Source of the DNA: Crocinitomicaceae bacterium
GTDB taxonomy: Bacteria; Bacteroidota; Bacteroidia; Flavobacteriales_D; Crocinitomicaceae
Assembly: GCA_028689775.1 (NCBI GenBank)
Contig: JAQVCM010000010.1
Span: 91,044 to 155,043, forward strand
Reading direction: 5' to 3'
DNA length: 64,000 nt
In this document: piece by piece, positions 44,177 through 52,161 of the stretch
Numbering within the stretch: the first letter of the stretch is position 1
Layout: every line of letters begins with the position of its first letter
Translations under genes and position numbers: made by a program
The notes under the pieces: model-generated
Seen by the model: only the letters and a program-made list of their open reading frames with translations
The model's database searches: none
Told to the model about the DNA's origin: nothing

Positions 44177-45496
44177 ATGTTATACCGAATTCTAAGGATC
44201 ATTGTTGCAATCGGAATAAAGCTCTATTACAGAGAAATTAAAATCAAAAACGCTAAGAATTTTAACGTCGATGGTCCTTGTATTATTCTTGCCAATCACC
44301 CAAATACTTTGATGGATGCTTGGATGGTTGGATATGTGACCAAGCAACCTGTTTATTTCATGGCGAAAGCTTCTTTCTTCAGTTCGCCTTTTAAACAGAA
44401 AGTGTTGCGGAGTTTGAACATGATTCCCATCAACCGAAAAGGGGAAGCGGTAATGAAAGGCGTTGCCAATAAAGATTCTTTTGAAGCTTGCTATCAAATT
44501 TTGGAAGAAGGTAAGACCTTGGCAATTTTTCCTGAAGGAACCAGTTATTTGGAACGTCATTTACGAGAATTAAAAAGCGGAGCTGCTCGAATTGCTTTGG
44601 AAGCAGAAAACCGAAATGATGGGAAATTAGGCGTTAAAATCATTCCGTTGGGTTTGAATTATTTGCACGCCGATCAATTTAGAAGTGATGTATTGGTGAA
44701 TGTCGGCGCGCCGATGGAAGTGAGGCCATACCTAGAAGATTATCAAAATAATGCAGGATTAACCGCCAAAAGATTAACCGAACAAGTCCGTATTCGCCTA
44801 GAGCAATTGTTGGTCAATTCTGATTTAAAAGAAGAAGAAAAGTTGGTGGAAGAATTGTACGCTGTTTTCTCCTCTAAATACATCAAGGCAGATCACAAGG
44901 GCGTAGAAGGTCAAGTGAAAATGATTAAACAAATTCGCGATGCTTTGGAAGAACTTCGATTGCGTGAACCTTGGAAGATTGATGAAATTCGCGCTTCTCT
45001 AACCAAAATTCAATGGAAATTAAACAAGTTTGAAATTCGTTCTGATTTTTTAGATAGACGATTTCGTTCCGTCATGTTTTTACGTCAAATTTTTGTTTCC
45101 GCAGTTTTCTTGTTGATTGGACTTCCTTTGTTTATTTATGGATTTATTCACAATTTCATTCAGTATAAATTGGTCGATTTGTTGATTCCGAAATTAACCA
45201 AAGAACCAGAATATTATGCGCCATTGGCTGTGCTCATTAGTTTGGCGCTTTATCCTTTGGTTTACTTGTCATTTTTGTTTGGTGCAAATGCAGTATTTGG
45301 ATTGAATTTCTTTCAAAAATTTCTTTATTTTTGGAGCATGCCTTTGATGGGAATGTTTGCTTTCCAGTTTTTCAATTACCTCAATCACATTGCTTTCAAG
45401 TGGAAATTTGTGTTTTTGATTATCAATAACAAGCAAACGATACTTGAACTTCAAGCGGAGAAGAATCAGTTAAGAGATATTTTGTTTGAAGTATAA
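44177..45496 (+). CDS. PlsC-like 1-acylglycerol-3-phosphate acyltransferase family protein
   Basis: The 439-aa protein begins MLYRILRIIVAIGIKLYYRE, probably membrane-associated. It has the acyltransferase motifs ILANHPNTLMDAWM (HxxxxD), IPINRKGE, AIFPEGTSYLERHL (FPEG) and KIIPLGLNYLHAD. A helical middle (about 225-300) is followed by two or more membrane helices (VFLLIGLPLFIYGFIHNFI, YAPLAVLISLALYPLVYLSF). It is longer than classical PlsC (about 245 aa); such two-part forms are seen in Bacteroidota. It probably acylates lysophospholipids. I chose the ATG at 44177 over the upstream one at 44084 because the family begins with the amphipathic segment. Confidence 0.85.
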   Translation: MLYRILRIIVAIGIKLYYREIKIKNAKNFNVDGPCIILANHPNTLMDAWMVGYVTKQPVYFMAKASFFSSPFKQKVLRSLNMIPINRKGEAVMKGVANKDSFEACYQILEEGKTLAIFPEGTSYLERHLRELKSGAARIALEAENRNDGKLGVKIIPLGLNYLHADQFRSDVLVNVGAPMEVRPYLEDYQNNAGLTAKRLTEQVRIRLEQLLVNSDLKEEEKLVEELYAVFSSKYIKADHKGVEGQVKMIKQIRDALEELRLREPWKIDEIRASLTKIQWKLNKFEIRSDFLDRRFRSVMFLRQIFVSAVFLLIGLPLFIYGFIHNFIQYKLVDLLIPKLTKEPEYYAPLAVLISLALYPLVYLSFLFGANAVFGLNFFQKFLYFWSMPLMGMFAFQFFNYLNHIAFKWKFVFLIINNKQTILELQAEKNQLRDILFEV

Positions 45497-45504
45497 TTTT
45501 TTTT

Positions 45505-45565
45505 ACTGCAAAGTTGCGGCAAGATATGCGCAAAGTTTGCGAAGCTTATCTTAGCGCACTTTGTG
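45505..45565. repeat. TTAGCG/CTTTGCG-type repeat, degenerate copy
   Basis: Between the convergent acyltransferase and aroQ genes the sequence reads tgcaaagttgcgg, tgcgcaaagtttgcg and cttagcgcactttgtgttaaa. It is related to the tandem copies at 38089-38178. Confidence 0.55.
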
Positions 45566-45575
45566 TTAAAAGTTT

Positions 45576-45989
45576 TTATTTTAACTCTGAAAAATATTTC
45601 AAAGCCAATTCATAAGACCTCATTCCAAATCCAAAAATACAGCCTACACAAACGGGAGAAAGAAGGGAAGTATGGCGAAATTCTTCACGTGCTGTGATGT
45701 TTGAAATGTGTACTTCAATCACCGGTGTTTTGATTGCAGCAATACAATCCCGAATCGCAACACTGGTATGCGTATATCCTCCTGCGTTGATGATAATTCC
45801 TGTTGCTTTGGTTTGTTGAAGTTGATCGATAATTTCACCTTCAATGTTGGATTGAAAATAATGAATCGGAAAAGAAAACTTCGATTTTAATGCTTCGAGA
45901 TAATCTTCAAAGGTTTGATTTCCATAAATATGTGATTCTCGCTTACCGAGTAAATTTAAATTTGGACCGTTGATGATTAAAATTTCCAT
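45576..45989 (-). CDS. aroQ: 3-dehydroquinate dehydratase, type II
   Basis: The 137-aa enzyme of the shikimate pathway converts 3-dehydroquinate to 3-dehydroshikimate. It starts MEILIINGPNLNLLGKRESH (active-site loop with Arg and the Tyr in HIYGNQTF), then IINAGGYTHTSVAIRDCI and VIEVHISNITAREEFRHTS (His and Arg of the active site). The ATG at 45989 is chosen because the family begins M-x-ILIINGPNLN. Its start lies only 25 bases from that of the divergent xerD gene. Confidence 0.96.
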   Translation of the reverse strand: MEILIINGPNLNLLGKRESHIYGNQTFEDYLEALKSKFSFPIHYFQSNIEGEIIDQLQQTKATGIIINAGGYTHTSVAIRDCIAAIKTPVIEVHISNITAREEFRHTSLLSPVCVGCIFGFGMRSYELALKYFSELK

Positions 45990-46014
45990 ATTTTTAGCAT
46001 TAAATTCATTCACA

Positions 46015-46917
46015 ATGAGCAATTGGGAAGGCTATATTAAGCATTTTGTTTCGTATTTGAAAATCGAAAAGGGAATGTCGGAAAATTCTATTTTCGCTTA
46101 CCAAGCAGATGTCCGAAAATTAATGATTTTTGCTGAAACCATTCCTGTTGAACCGGAAAAGATTTCGATTTCCGATTTGAAGTATTTTGTGGCTTCGCTT
46201 TGCGATATTGGAATCAGTGCAAGAAGTCAAGCGCGTATCATTTCTGGAATCAAACAGTTCTTTCAATTTCTAATTTTAGAAGATACGATTTCTCAAAATC
46301 CGAGCGAATTATTGGAAATGCCCAACATCGGACAAAAACTTCCTGAAGTCTTGGAAATGGAAGAAATTGATCAATTAATAGCCGCTATTGACTTAAGTAA
46401 AAATGAAGGTCATCGCAACCGAGCTATCATAGAAACCCTATACAGTTGCGGACTTCGGGTTAGTGAACTGGTCAATTTACGATTTTCTGATTTGTATTTT
46501 AACGAAGGATTCATTCGCGTAATCGGAAAAGGAAATAAAGAAAGATTGGTTCCTGTGAGTCCAAGTGTAGAACATGAAATTGGAATTTACAACGATGCCA
46601 TTCGACGTCATCAAAACATTCAACCGGGAAATGAAAATGTGGTTTTTTTAAATCGCCGAGGCGCAAAATTAACGCGGGTGATGATTTTCACAATCGTTAA
46701 AAACTTAGCCAACGAAATCGGATTGAAGAAAAATATCAGTCCACACACATTCCGACATTCTTTTGCAACCCATCTAATCGAAGGCGGAGCAAATCTAAGA
46801 GCAATTCAAGAGATGCTAGGTCACGAATCGATTACGACCACAGAAATCTACACGCACTTAGATCAACGATTCGTTAGAGAAGCAATCAATTTATATCATC
46901 CCAGAAATCAGAAGTAG
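46015..46917 (+). CDS. xerD: Site-specific tyrosine recombinase XerD-like
   Basis: The 300-aa protein has an N-terminal SAM-like core-binding domain (FVSYLKIEKGMSENSIFAYQ) and a C-terminal catalytic domain. Catalytic residues are visible: Arg in LYSCGLRVSELVNL, Lys in VIGKGNKERLVPV, HTFRHSFATHL (HxxR), GHESITTTEIYTH (His and the nucleophile Tyr). It most likely resolves chromosome dimers at dif, though in Bacteroidota two Xer-like proteins occur and I cannot rule out a XerC role. No dif site was identified. The start MSNWEGYIKHF at 46015 is preferred over 45970. Confidence 0.92.
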   Translation: MSNWEGYIKHFVSYLKIEKGMSENSIFAYQADVRKLMIFAETIPVEPEKISISDLKYFVASLCDIGISARSQARIISGIKQFFQFLILEDTISQNPSELLEMPNIGQKLPEVLEMEEIDQLIAAIDLSKNEGHRNRAIIETLYSCGLRVSELVNLRFSDLYFNEGFIRVIGKGNKERLVPVSPSVEHEIGIYNDAIRRHQNIQPGNENVVFLNRRGAKLTRVMIFTIVKNLANEIGLKKNISPHTFRHSFATHLIEGGANLRAIQEMLGHESITTTEIYTHLDQRFVREAINLYHPRNQK

Positions 46918-46940
46918 ATTTCTTTGCCGGTGTGCAAGTT

Positions 46941-47453
46941 TCACTTTCTCGGTGCTTTATAAACTGGCACAGTCGAACAGGGCTCGCCGTACATGATACT
47001 TTTCGCAATCGGCTGAAGTTTTTGAGTCAATTTGACCATTGCAAATGCTGGATCAACAATTTCTGAACAACCTTTGATGATGAATCTTTCATCCTGATAG
47101 TTTGAAAGATCAAACTCTTGAATTGATTTTGCAATCAATGCTTTTTGCAGGTCTAGTTTAGAACCAACGATTGCAAGATTTACAATTCCAACCAATTTAC
47201 TGGCAACTAACATGTATGCCCAAGTTGGAACGATTGCATCAGCAGAACAGTGAACGTAAACATTTTTATCTTGATAAACATTCCAATCGTGATCAGCAAG
47301 AAATGCTCTAAAATCTTTTTCCTTCAGAACCAAACCTTGCCATAAATGATTGGCGATGTCAAATTCAACAATGCTTTCTTCGTTTGGTTTGAAGACTGCG
47401 ATGTCCAAATTAATCAATCCACTTTCTGCAATTTTATTTCTAATTTCTTCCAT
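46941..47453 (-). CDS. DUF2480 family protein
   Basis: The 170-aa soluble protein starts MEEIRNKIAESGLINLDIAV and contains HLWQGLVLKEKDFRAFLADH, CSADAIVPTWAYMLVASKL and KLQPIAKSIMYGEPCSTVPV. I recognise these as the Bacteroidota DUF2480 pattern, with no known function. The start at 47453 is preferred to the one at 47468. It converges with xerD. Confidence 0.8.
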   Translation of the reverse strand: MEEIRNKIAESGLINLDIAVFKPNEESIVEFDIANHLWQGLVLKEKDFRAFLADHDWNVYQDKNVYVHCSADAIVPTWAYMLVASKLVGIVNLAIVGSKLDLQKALIAKSIQEFDLSNYQDERFIIKGCSEIVDPAFAMVKLTQKLQPIAKSIMYGEPCSTVPVYKAPRK

Positions 47454-47541
47454 AACAAATCTTTTCAAAAGCTATTTTTAGCCTTGAATTTAATAGTTTA
47501 AAGATACTGAATTTCTTGTTGATTGATCTCTGAGATTGGAT

Positions 47542-48375
47542 TTAATCTTCCGCTAATTTTTCCTCGAAAAGTGAATCTCCGCACTTTCCGCAGAAATTTG
47601 AATCGAAACTATTGATGTGACCACATTGATCGCATTTCACTAAATTATCATCAGATTTACGTGCTAATTTAGCGAATTCAGCAGTCATAATTCCTGTCGG
47701 AACAGCGATGATGGAGTAACCTGTCAACATGATCAGCGATGAAATCATTTTCCCTAAAGCTGTTAAGGGTACAATGTCCCCAAAACCAACGGTTGTGATG
47801 GTCACAATTCCCCAATAAATACTTGAAGGAATACTTCTAAATCCAGGATTATCGTGCTCAATGGCATACATCAAGGTACCCAATAAAACAACAATCGTGA
47901 AAATCAAGGACATAAAAATGATGATTTTTCGTGCACTTGCTCTCATTGCTTTTGCCAAAACCTGCCCTTCACTCATAAACTCAAAGAGTCTAAGAATGCG
48001 GAAAATACGAAGTAAACGCAAGATTCGAATCATCAAAATAAACTGGTAACCAGTTACAAAGAGTGCGATGTACGATGGAATTATCGAAATGAAATCAATC
48101 AGCCCCCAATAACTAAAGATGTATTTGAATTTTTTCTCCGAAACAAGAATTCGAAGTACGTACTCCACGGTAAAAATCCCAATGAAAAACCAGTCAACAA
48201 TTCTAAAAGTATTGTAACCGTATTTGGCTTGCATCTCCGGAATACTCTCAATTGATACGTTGATGATGCTGAATAAAATCAACCATAGCAAAACGATATC
48301 AAATCTTTTACCTGCTTTGGTACTGGTACCAAATATTACAGTGTTCAAGGAGCTCTTTAATCTTTTTAATGTCAT
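47542..48375 (-). CDS. Voltage-gated-type ion channel with C-terminal zinc ribbon
   Basis: The 277-aa inner-membrane protein has six-segment potassium channel architecture: S1 about 27-45, S4 with regularly spaced arginines RILRLLRIFRILRLFEF (about 115-131), a pore helix and selectivity filter TITTVGFGD (about 190-198) and S6. The filter GFG instead of GYG is a tolerated potassium channel variant. The C-terminal tail holds VKCDQCGHINSF and NFCGKCGDSL, four cysteines forming a zinc ribbon. That tail is an unusual addition and could be a sensor or an interaction site (inference). Confidence 0.88.
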   Translation of the reverse strand: MTLKRLKSSLNTVIFGTSTKAGKRFDIVLLWLILFSIINVSIESIPEMQAKYGYNTFRIVDWFFIGIFTVEYVLRILVSEKKFKYIFSYWGLIDFISIIPSYIALFVTGYQFILMIRILRLLRIFRILRLFEFMSEGQVLAKAMRASARKIIIFMSLIFTIVVLLGTLMYAIEHDNPGFRSIPSSIYWGIVTITTVGFGDIVPLTALGKMISSLIMLTGYSIIAVPTGIMTAEFAKLARKSDDNLVKCDQCGHINSFDSNFCGKCGDSLFEEKLAED

Positions 48376-48444
48376 TATTTCGAATTGCTTGTATTAAGCT
48401 ATTGATTTTAAGATTGTCAAATAAGATTGAAAGATAGTCAAAGA

Positions 48445-49830
48445 TTATAGAATTTCCTTTATTTCTGAAATGATTTTTTCTGCCAATGCATTTGCACTTT
48501 CTGCAGAATTGCTTTCAGAATAAATTCGAATGATTGGTTCGGTATTACTTTTTCTCAAGTGAACCCATTCATTTCCGATGTAAATTTTCACACCGTCGAT
48601 GGTATCGACTTCTTCATCTTTGTATTTATCAGCCATTTTGGATAAAACTAAATCTACGTCATCCGTCGGATTTAATTCAATCTTATTTTTAGAAATGGTA
48701 TATTTTGGATAAGAATCTCTCAACTCAGAAGTTTTCATTCCAGATTTCGCCAAATGCGTTAAGAATAATGCAATTCCAACCAAGGCATCACGTCCGTAGT
48801 GTGCTTCTGGATAGATGATTCCACCATTTCCTTCGCCACCAATGATTGCATTCTCTGCTTTCATTTTTTCAACTACGTTCACTTCGCCAACTGCAGCAGC
48901 AAAATATTTCTCGCCTCTTTTTTCTGTGATGTCTCGCAACGCACGCGTAGAAGAAAGGTTTGAAACAGTTGTTCCTGGCGTATTTTCCAACACGAAGTCA
49001 GCAACCGCAACCAACGTATACTCTTCACCAAACATGGTTCCGTCTTCACAAACCATCGCCAAACGATCTACGTCCGGGTCAACCGTAAACCCTACGTGTG
49101 CACCAACTTCTTTTATTTTGTCTGACAAATCAGTCAAATGTTCTGGTAAAGGTTCTGGATTGTGTGGAAATTCTCCTGTTGGGTCACAGTATAATTCTAC
49201 GATGTCTTGAACGCCCAAATCTCTCAAAAGTGCAGGAATAAAGATTCCTCCAGTTGAGTTTACGGCGTCAATTACCACTTTGAAATTTGCTTGTGCAATG
49301 GCACTAACATCTACCAAAGGTAAATTCAAAACTGCTTGAATGTGCTTGTCTAAATACGTGTCGTTGAGTTCAACTTTTCCGAGTTCGTCTACTTCAGCGA
49401 AATTGAATGCTTCGTCTTCAGCAATTTGGAGTAAAATTTCTCCGTCTAATTGTGAAATGAATTCTCCTTTTTCGTTCAGTAATTTAAGTGCGTTCCATTG
49501 TTTTGGATTGTGGCTGGCAGTTAAAATAATTCCACCGTGCGCTTCTTCCATTGGAACAGCAATTTCTACTGTTGGGGTAGTTGATAAACCCAAGTTGATG
49601 ACATCGATTCCCAATCCAACCAAGGATGAGATTACTAAATCGGATATCATTTGACCAGAAATTCGAGCGTCGCGTCCAATGACAACTTTTAATTTTTGAT
49701 CTTTATTTCTTTGTTGAAGCCACGTACCATAAGCAGCGGCAAATTTAACGGTATCAATAGGAGTTAACCCTTGGTCAACTTTCCCTCCGATTGTTCCTCG
49801 GATTCCAGAGATGGATTTAATTAATGTCAT
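48445..49830 (-). CDS. glmM: Phosphoglucosamine mutase (phosphohexomutase family)
   Basis: The 461-aa protein starts MTLIKSISGIRGTIGGK. It has the phosphoserine loop ILTASHNPKQWNALKLL (Ser about 103), metal loop DPDVDRLAMV, sugar-binding GGEGNGGI and phosphate-binding RKSNTEPIIRIYSE. It interconverts glucosamine 6-phosphate and 1-phosphate for UDP-GlcNAc synthesis; a phosphomannomutase role is the main alternative. It lies 33 bases downstream of ribH on the same strand. Confidence 0.9.
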   Translation of the reverse strand: MTLIKSISGIRGTIGGKVDQGLTPIDTVKFAAAYGTWLQQRNKDQKLKVVIGRDARISGQMISDLVISSLVGLGIDVINLGLSTTPTVEIAVPMEEAHGGIILTASHNPKQWNALKLLNEKGEFISQLDGEILLQIAEDEAFNFAEVDELGKVELNDTYLDKHIQAVLNLPLVDVSAIAQANFKVVIDAVNSTGGIFIPALLRDLGVQDIVELYCDPTGEFPHNPEPLPEHLTDLSDKIKEVGAHVGFTVDPDVDRLAMVCEDGTMFGEEYTLVAVADFVLENTPGTTVSNLSSTRALRDITEKRGEKYFAAAVGEVNVVEKMKAENAIIGGEGNGGIIYPEAHYGRDALVGIALFLTHLAKSGMKTSELRDSYPKYTISKNKIELNPTDDVDLVLSKMADKYKDEEVDTIDGVKIYIGNEWVHLRKSNTEPIIRIYSESNSAESANALAEKIISEIKEIL

Positions 49831-49863
49831 GGTGAGTGAGTTAGGTTATTTGAGTTTTGGATT

Positions 49864-50358
49864 TTATCCTTCCAAATCTCTTTTTAATGCAATCATTTTC
49901 ATACAGGCAACTGCACATTCAACGCCTTTATTTCCGTATTTCCCTCCGGAGCGGTCGATTGATTGTTGCATGTTGTTGTCGGTTAATAAACAATAAGAAA
50001 CAGGTGAGTTGTATTCCAAATTCACTTGCATAATCCCTTGTGTAGCGCCTTGACAAACGAAATCAAAGTGTTTTGTTTCACCTTGGATAACAACACCAAT
50101 TACGATTACACCTTCAACATCTGTCTTGTCTAGCATCAATTGAGCGCCCAAAGGCAATTCAAATGCTCCAGGAACATAGCGAATTAAAATATTTTCTTCT
50201 GGAACACCATTTTCCAGTAACGTGTCTTTCGCTCCTTTTAGAAGTGCAAAAGTGATTGAATCGTTCCATTCAGAAACAACAATGCCGACTTTAAAATCGG
50301 CACCATTTGGAATGTTATCTTTTGAATAAACGGATAAGTTTTTTAGAGCTGTTGCCAC
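49864..50358 (-). CDS. ribH: 6,7-dimethyl-8-ribityllumazine synthase
   Basis: The 164-aa enzyme of riboflavin synthesis has the family motifs VGIVVSEWNDSIT, YVPGAFELPLGAQ, VIGVVIQGETKHFDFVCQGA (His of the active site) and PVSYCLLTDNN. It condenses 5-amino-6-ribitylaminouracil with dihydroxybutanone phosphate and self-assembles into large capsids or pentamers. Only six bases separate it from the upstream TPR protein gene. Confidence 0.96.
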   Translation of the reverse strand: MATALKNLSVYSKDNIPNGADFKVGIVVSEWNDSITFALLKGAKDTLLENGVPEENILIRYVPGAFELPLGAQLMLDKTDVEGVIVIGVVIQGETKHFDFVCQGATQGIMQVNLEYNSPVSYCLLTDNNMQQSIDRSGGKYGNKGVECAVACMKMIALKRDLEG

Positions 50359-50364
50359 GACTTA

Positions 50365-51006
50365 TTATTTATTAGATTTATTTTTAGTTCTTGCGATGTA
50401 TTTATCAATGGTTTTTTGATTTGCGTACGTTGGATACTCATTTTTGATTTGAGTGTACAAATCTGCAGCAGCTGAATTATCATTCAATTTTTCTGAAACC
50501 AATCCAGCTTTGAATAAAAACTCTGGAGTTGTCTTGTGATTTTTGTTTTTTGCAGAAGCTTTGATGTACAAATCTTTTGCTTCTTTGTATTGTTTCAATT
50601 CTGATTTACAATCTCCTTGAAGACCAATTTTGTAAATTGAAAGGTATGTATCTGTTAATTTAACACCATCCAATTCTTCCAAAGCTTTTTTGAAATCACC
50701 TTTCGCCATCAATTGTCTTGCTAAAACAAACTGCGCTAATTCGCCACCTTGCTTCCCATCATATTGCTTTTTAGCACGAGTCAATTCTTCGATTGCAGCA
50801 TTTGTAGAATCTACAGCAGCATAATTTAATCCAACCCAATAAGCATCTTTAGATTTTTCATTACTTGGAGACCAAATGAATGTTCGGTATGCAAAATAAC
50901 CAATTACTAGAATTACGATAGCTCCTACGAAGTAAGTAACTAAACGCAATGCTTTGTTTTCTTTTAATTGAGATTTAAAATCTTTTCCTGATACGTTTTC
51001 TAACAT
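50365..51006 (-). CDS. Tetratricopeptide-repeat protein with one N-terminal membrane anchor
   Basis: The 213-aa protein has a short cytoplasmic N-terminus, one membrane helix (ALRLVTYFVGAIVILVIGYFAYRTFIW, about 20-45) and a periplasmic-side region with TPR-like helical pairs (AIEELTRAKKQY, LAQFVLARQLMAKGDFKKAL, KQYKEAKDLYIKA, AADLYTQIKNEYPTY). The layout resembles YfgM/Tol-Pal-type scaffold proteins. It is the first gene of a TPR-ribH-glmM cluster. Confidence 0.82.
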   Translation of the reverse strand: MLENVSGKDFKSQLKENKALRLVTYFVGAIVILVIGYFAYRTFIWSPSNEKSKDAYWVGLNYAAVDSTNAAIEELTRAKKQYDGKQGGELAQFVLARQLMAKGDFKKALEELDGVKLTDTYLSIYKIGLQGDCKSELKQYKEAKDLYIKASAKNKNHKTTPEFLFKAGLVSEKLNDNSAAADLYTQIKNEYPTYANQKTIDKYIARTKNKSNK

Positions 51007-51118
51007 GGATACTTTTTTTAGCGTTGCAAAAGTAAATTTATTTTTTGATTAAACACGCAATAATCGCTTTAATATCGTGAAAGATACCAACAATTGTTGA
51101 AAAATCAGCTATATGGAT

Positions 51119-51155
51119 ACTCATTGCATCTTTATCTGATGAAGATGCAATGAGT
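51119..51155. repeat. Perfect 14-bp inverted repeat
   Basis: ACTCATTGCATCTT (51119-51132) and AAGATGCAATGAGT (51142-51155) flank a nine-base loop. Neither side has a T tract of terminator type. It lies between the 50-aa acidic ORF and the TPR gene. It could end the small gene's transcript, process the TPR operon leader, or bind a regulator. Confidence 0.6.
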
Positions 51156-51204
51156 AAAAGCATGCGAGGGTAAGATTTACTTTTTACAATTTTCAAGTAT
51201 CAGA

Positions 51205-51357
51205 TTAGGCTTCTCCGTCTTCGTCCGGATGACTACTCGGTATTTGTGGATCGTCTTCTGTTCCGATTAATTCTGGATTCACCGGTTTTCCTAATTTTTT
51301 ACGGTATGCGTTTTTCTCCTCTTTTTTCTCTTCTTCTGTTTTGTTATCTGTATCCAT
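51205..51357 (-). CDS. Small highly charged acidic protein (50 aa)
   Basis: The minus strand from the ATG at 51355-51357 encodes MDTDNKTEEEKKEEKNAYRK, then KLGKPVNPELIGTEDDPQ and IPSSHPDEDGEA before TAA at 51205-51207. It is 50 aa, with a Lys/Glu-rich start and a Pro/Asp-rich tail and no membrane segment. Codon use is like that of neighbours, and an A/G-rich AGAGAGAAAT stretch precedes the start. No family was recognised. I think it is a real small gene, but only composition and start context support it. Confidence 0.55.
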   Translation of the reverse strand: MDTDNKTEEEKKEEKNAYRKKLGKPVNPELIGTEDDPQIPSSHPDEDGEA

Positions 51358-51442
51358 GATTTCTCTCTTTTTAAGATTAATATCTATAAATATAAACTTT
51401 TTCAGGACATAGAAGTCCGTTTTTGGGAATTTTTAGGATTTA

Positions 51443-51473
51443 TTTCTACACCTTTCATTTTTGAGTATTTTTG
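51443..51473 (+). promoter_or_regulatory. Promoter of trmH-kinase, probably leaderless transcript
   Basis: TTTC (51443-51446), a 19-base spacer and TATTTTTG (51466-51473) make a good Bacteroidota promoter. The ATG at 51478 starts only 4 bases after the -7 box, so the transcript probably begins at or next to the start codon. Confidence 0.6.
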
Positions 51474-51477
51474 TGAA

Positions 51478-52158
51478 ATGGATGAAAAAGTGTTGGATGA
51501 GTTTTATAAAATCATCACGCCAAACAAAGTAGAGATGTTTGACAGAATTGCGCCGTTGAGAACGAAGTATTTGACGGTGGTGATGGAAAACATTCATCAA
51601 GAACACAATGCAAGTGCTGTTTTGAGATCTTGCGATTGTTTTGGAATTCAAGAGTTACATGTCATTGAAAAAGACAATGAATATTTGGTTCAGCGCGACA
51701 TTGCTTTGGGTGCTGGTCGTTGGGTTGATATGCATACCTACGACAATGAAAATACAGCCACCGCGGATTGTATTCAAAATCTTAAGTCACAAGGATACAA
51801 GATCGTTGCAACTACACCGCGCAAAGATTCTCGTTCGATTACCGAATTGGATTTATCTCAACCGATTGCTTTGGTTTTTGGAACCGAGCGAAAAGGAATT
51901 AGTGACGAAGTGATTGAAATGGCGGATGAGTTTGTGACCATTCCCATGTATGGATTTACGGAAAGTTTCAACATATCAGTTTCGGTAGCCATTATTTTAA
52001 ATACACTTCGACAGCGCTTGGAAAATAGCGAGGTGAAATGGAGGTTGTCTGAAAGAGAACAAATGTTGTTGAAAATCGAATGGTGCAAGCGAATTTTAAA
52101 TGGAGGACCAGAAATGGATACACATTTCAGGAAATTAATAGCGGAAGATAAACTTTAA
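51478..52158 (+). CDS. trmH: SPOUT-type tRNA/rRNA 2'-O-methyltransferase, TrmH-like
   Basis: The 226-aa protein has the SpoU motifs IHQEHNASAVLRSCDCFGI (motif 1, Arg), IALVFGTERKGISDEVIEMA (motif 2) and VTIPMYGFTESFNISVSVAI (motif 3), which form the knotted SAM site. The C-terminal WRLSEREQMLLKIEWCKRI matches the TrmH-type extension, so Gm18 of tRNA is the likely target. The protein kinase gene starts only 3 bases after its stop. Confidence 0.9.
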   Translation: MDEKVLDEFYKIITPNKVEMFDRIAPLRTKYLTVVMENIHQEHNASAVLRSCDCFGIQELHVIEKDNEYLVQRDIALGAGRWVDMHTYDNENTATADCIQNLKSQGYKIVATTPRKDSRSITELDLSQPIALVFGTERKGISDEVIEMADEFVTIPMYGFTESFNISVSVAIILNTLRQRLENSEVKWRLSEREQMLLKIEWCKRILNGGPEMDTHFRKLIAEDKL

Positions 52159-52161
52159 AGA

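Noticed and set aside
46015..46917. Integrase of a mobile element
   Set aside because: It lies among housekeeping genes (aroQ, DUF2480) with no att repeats or other mobile genes, and its length fits a chromosomal XerD.
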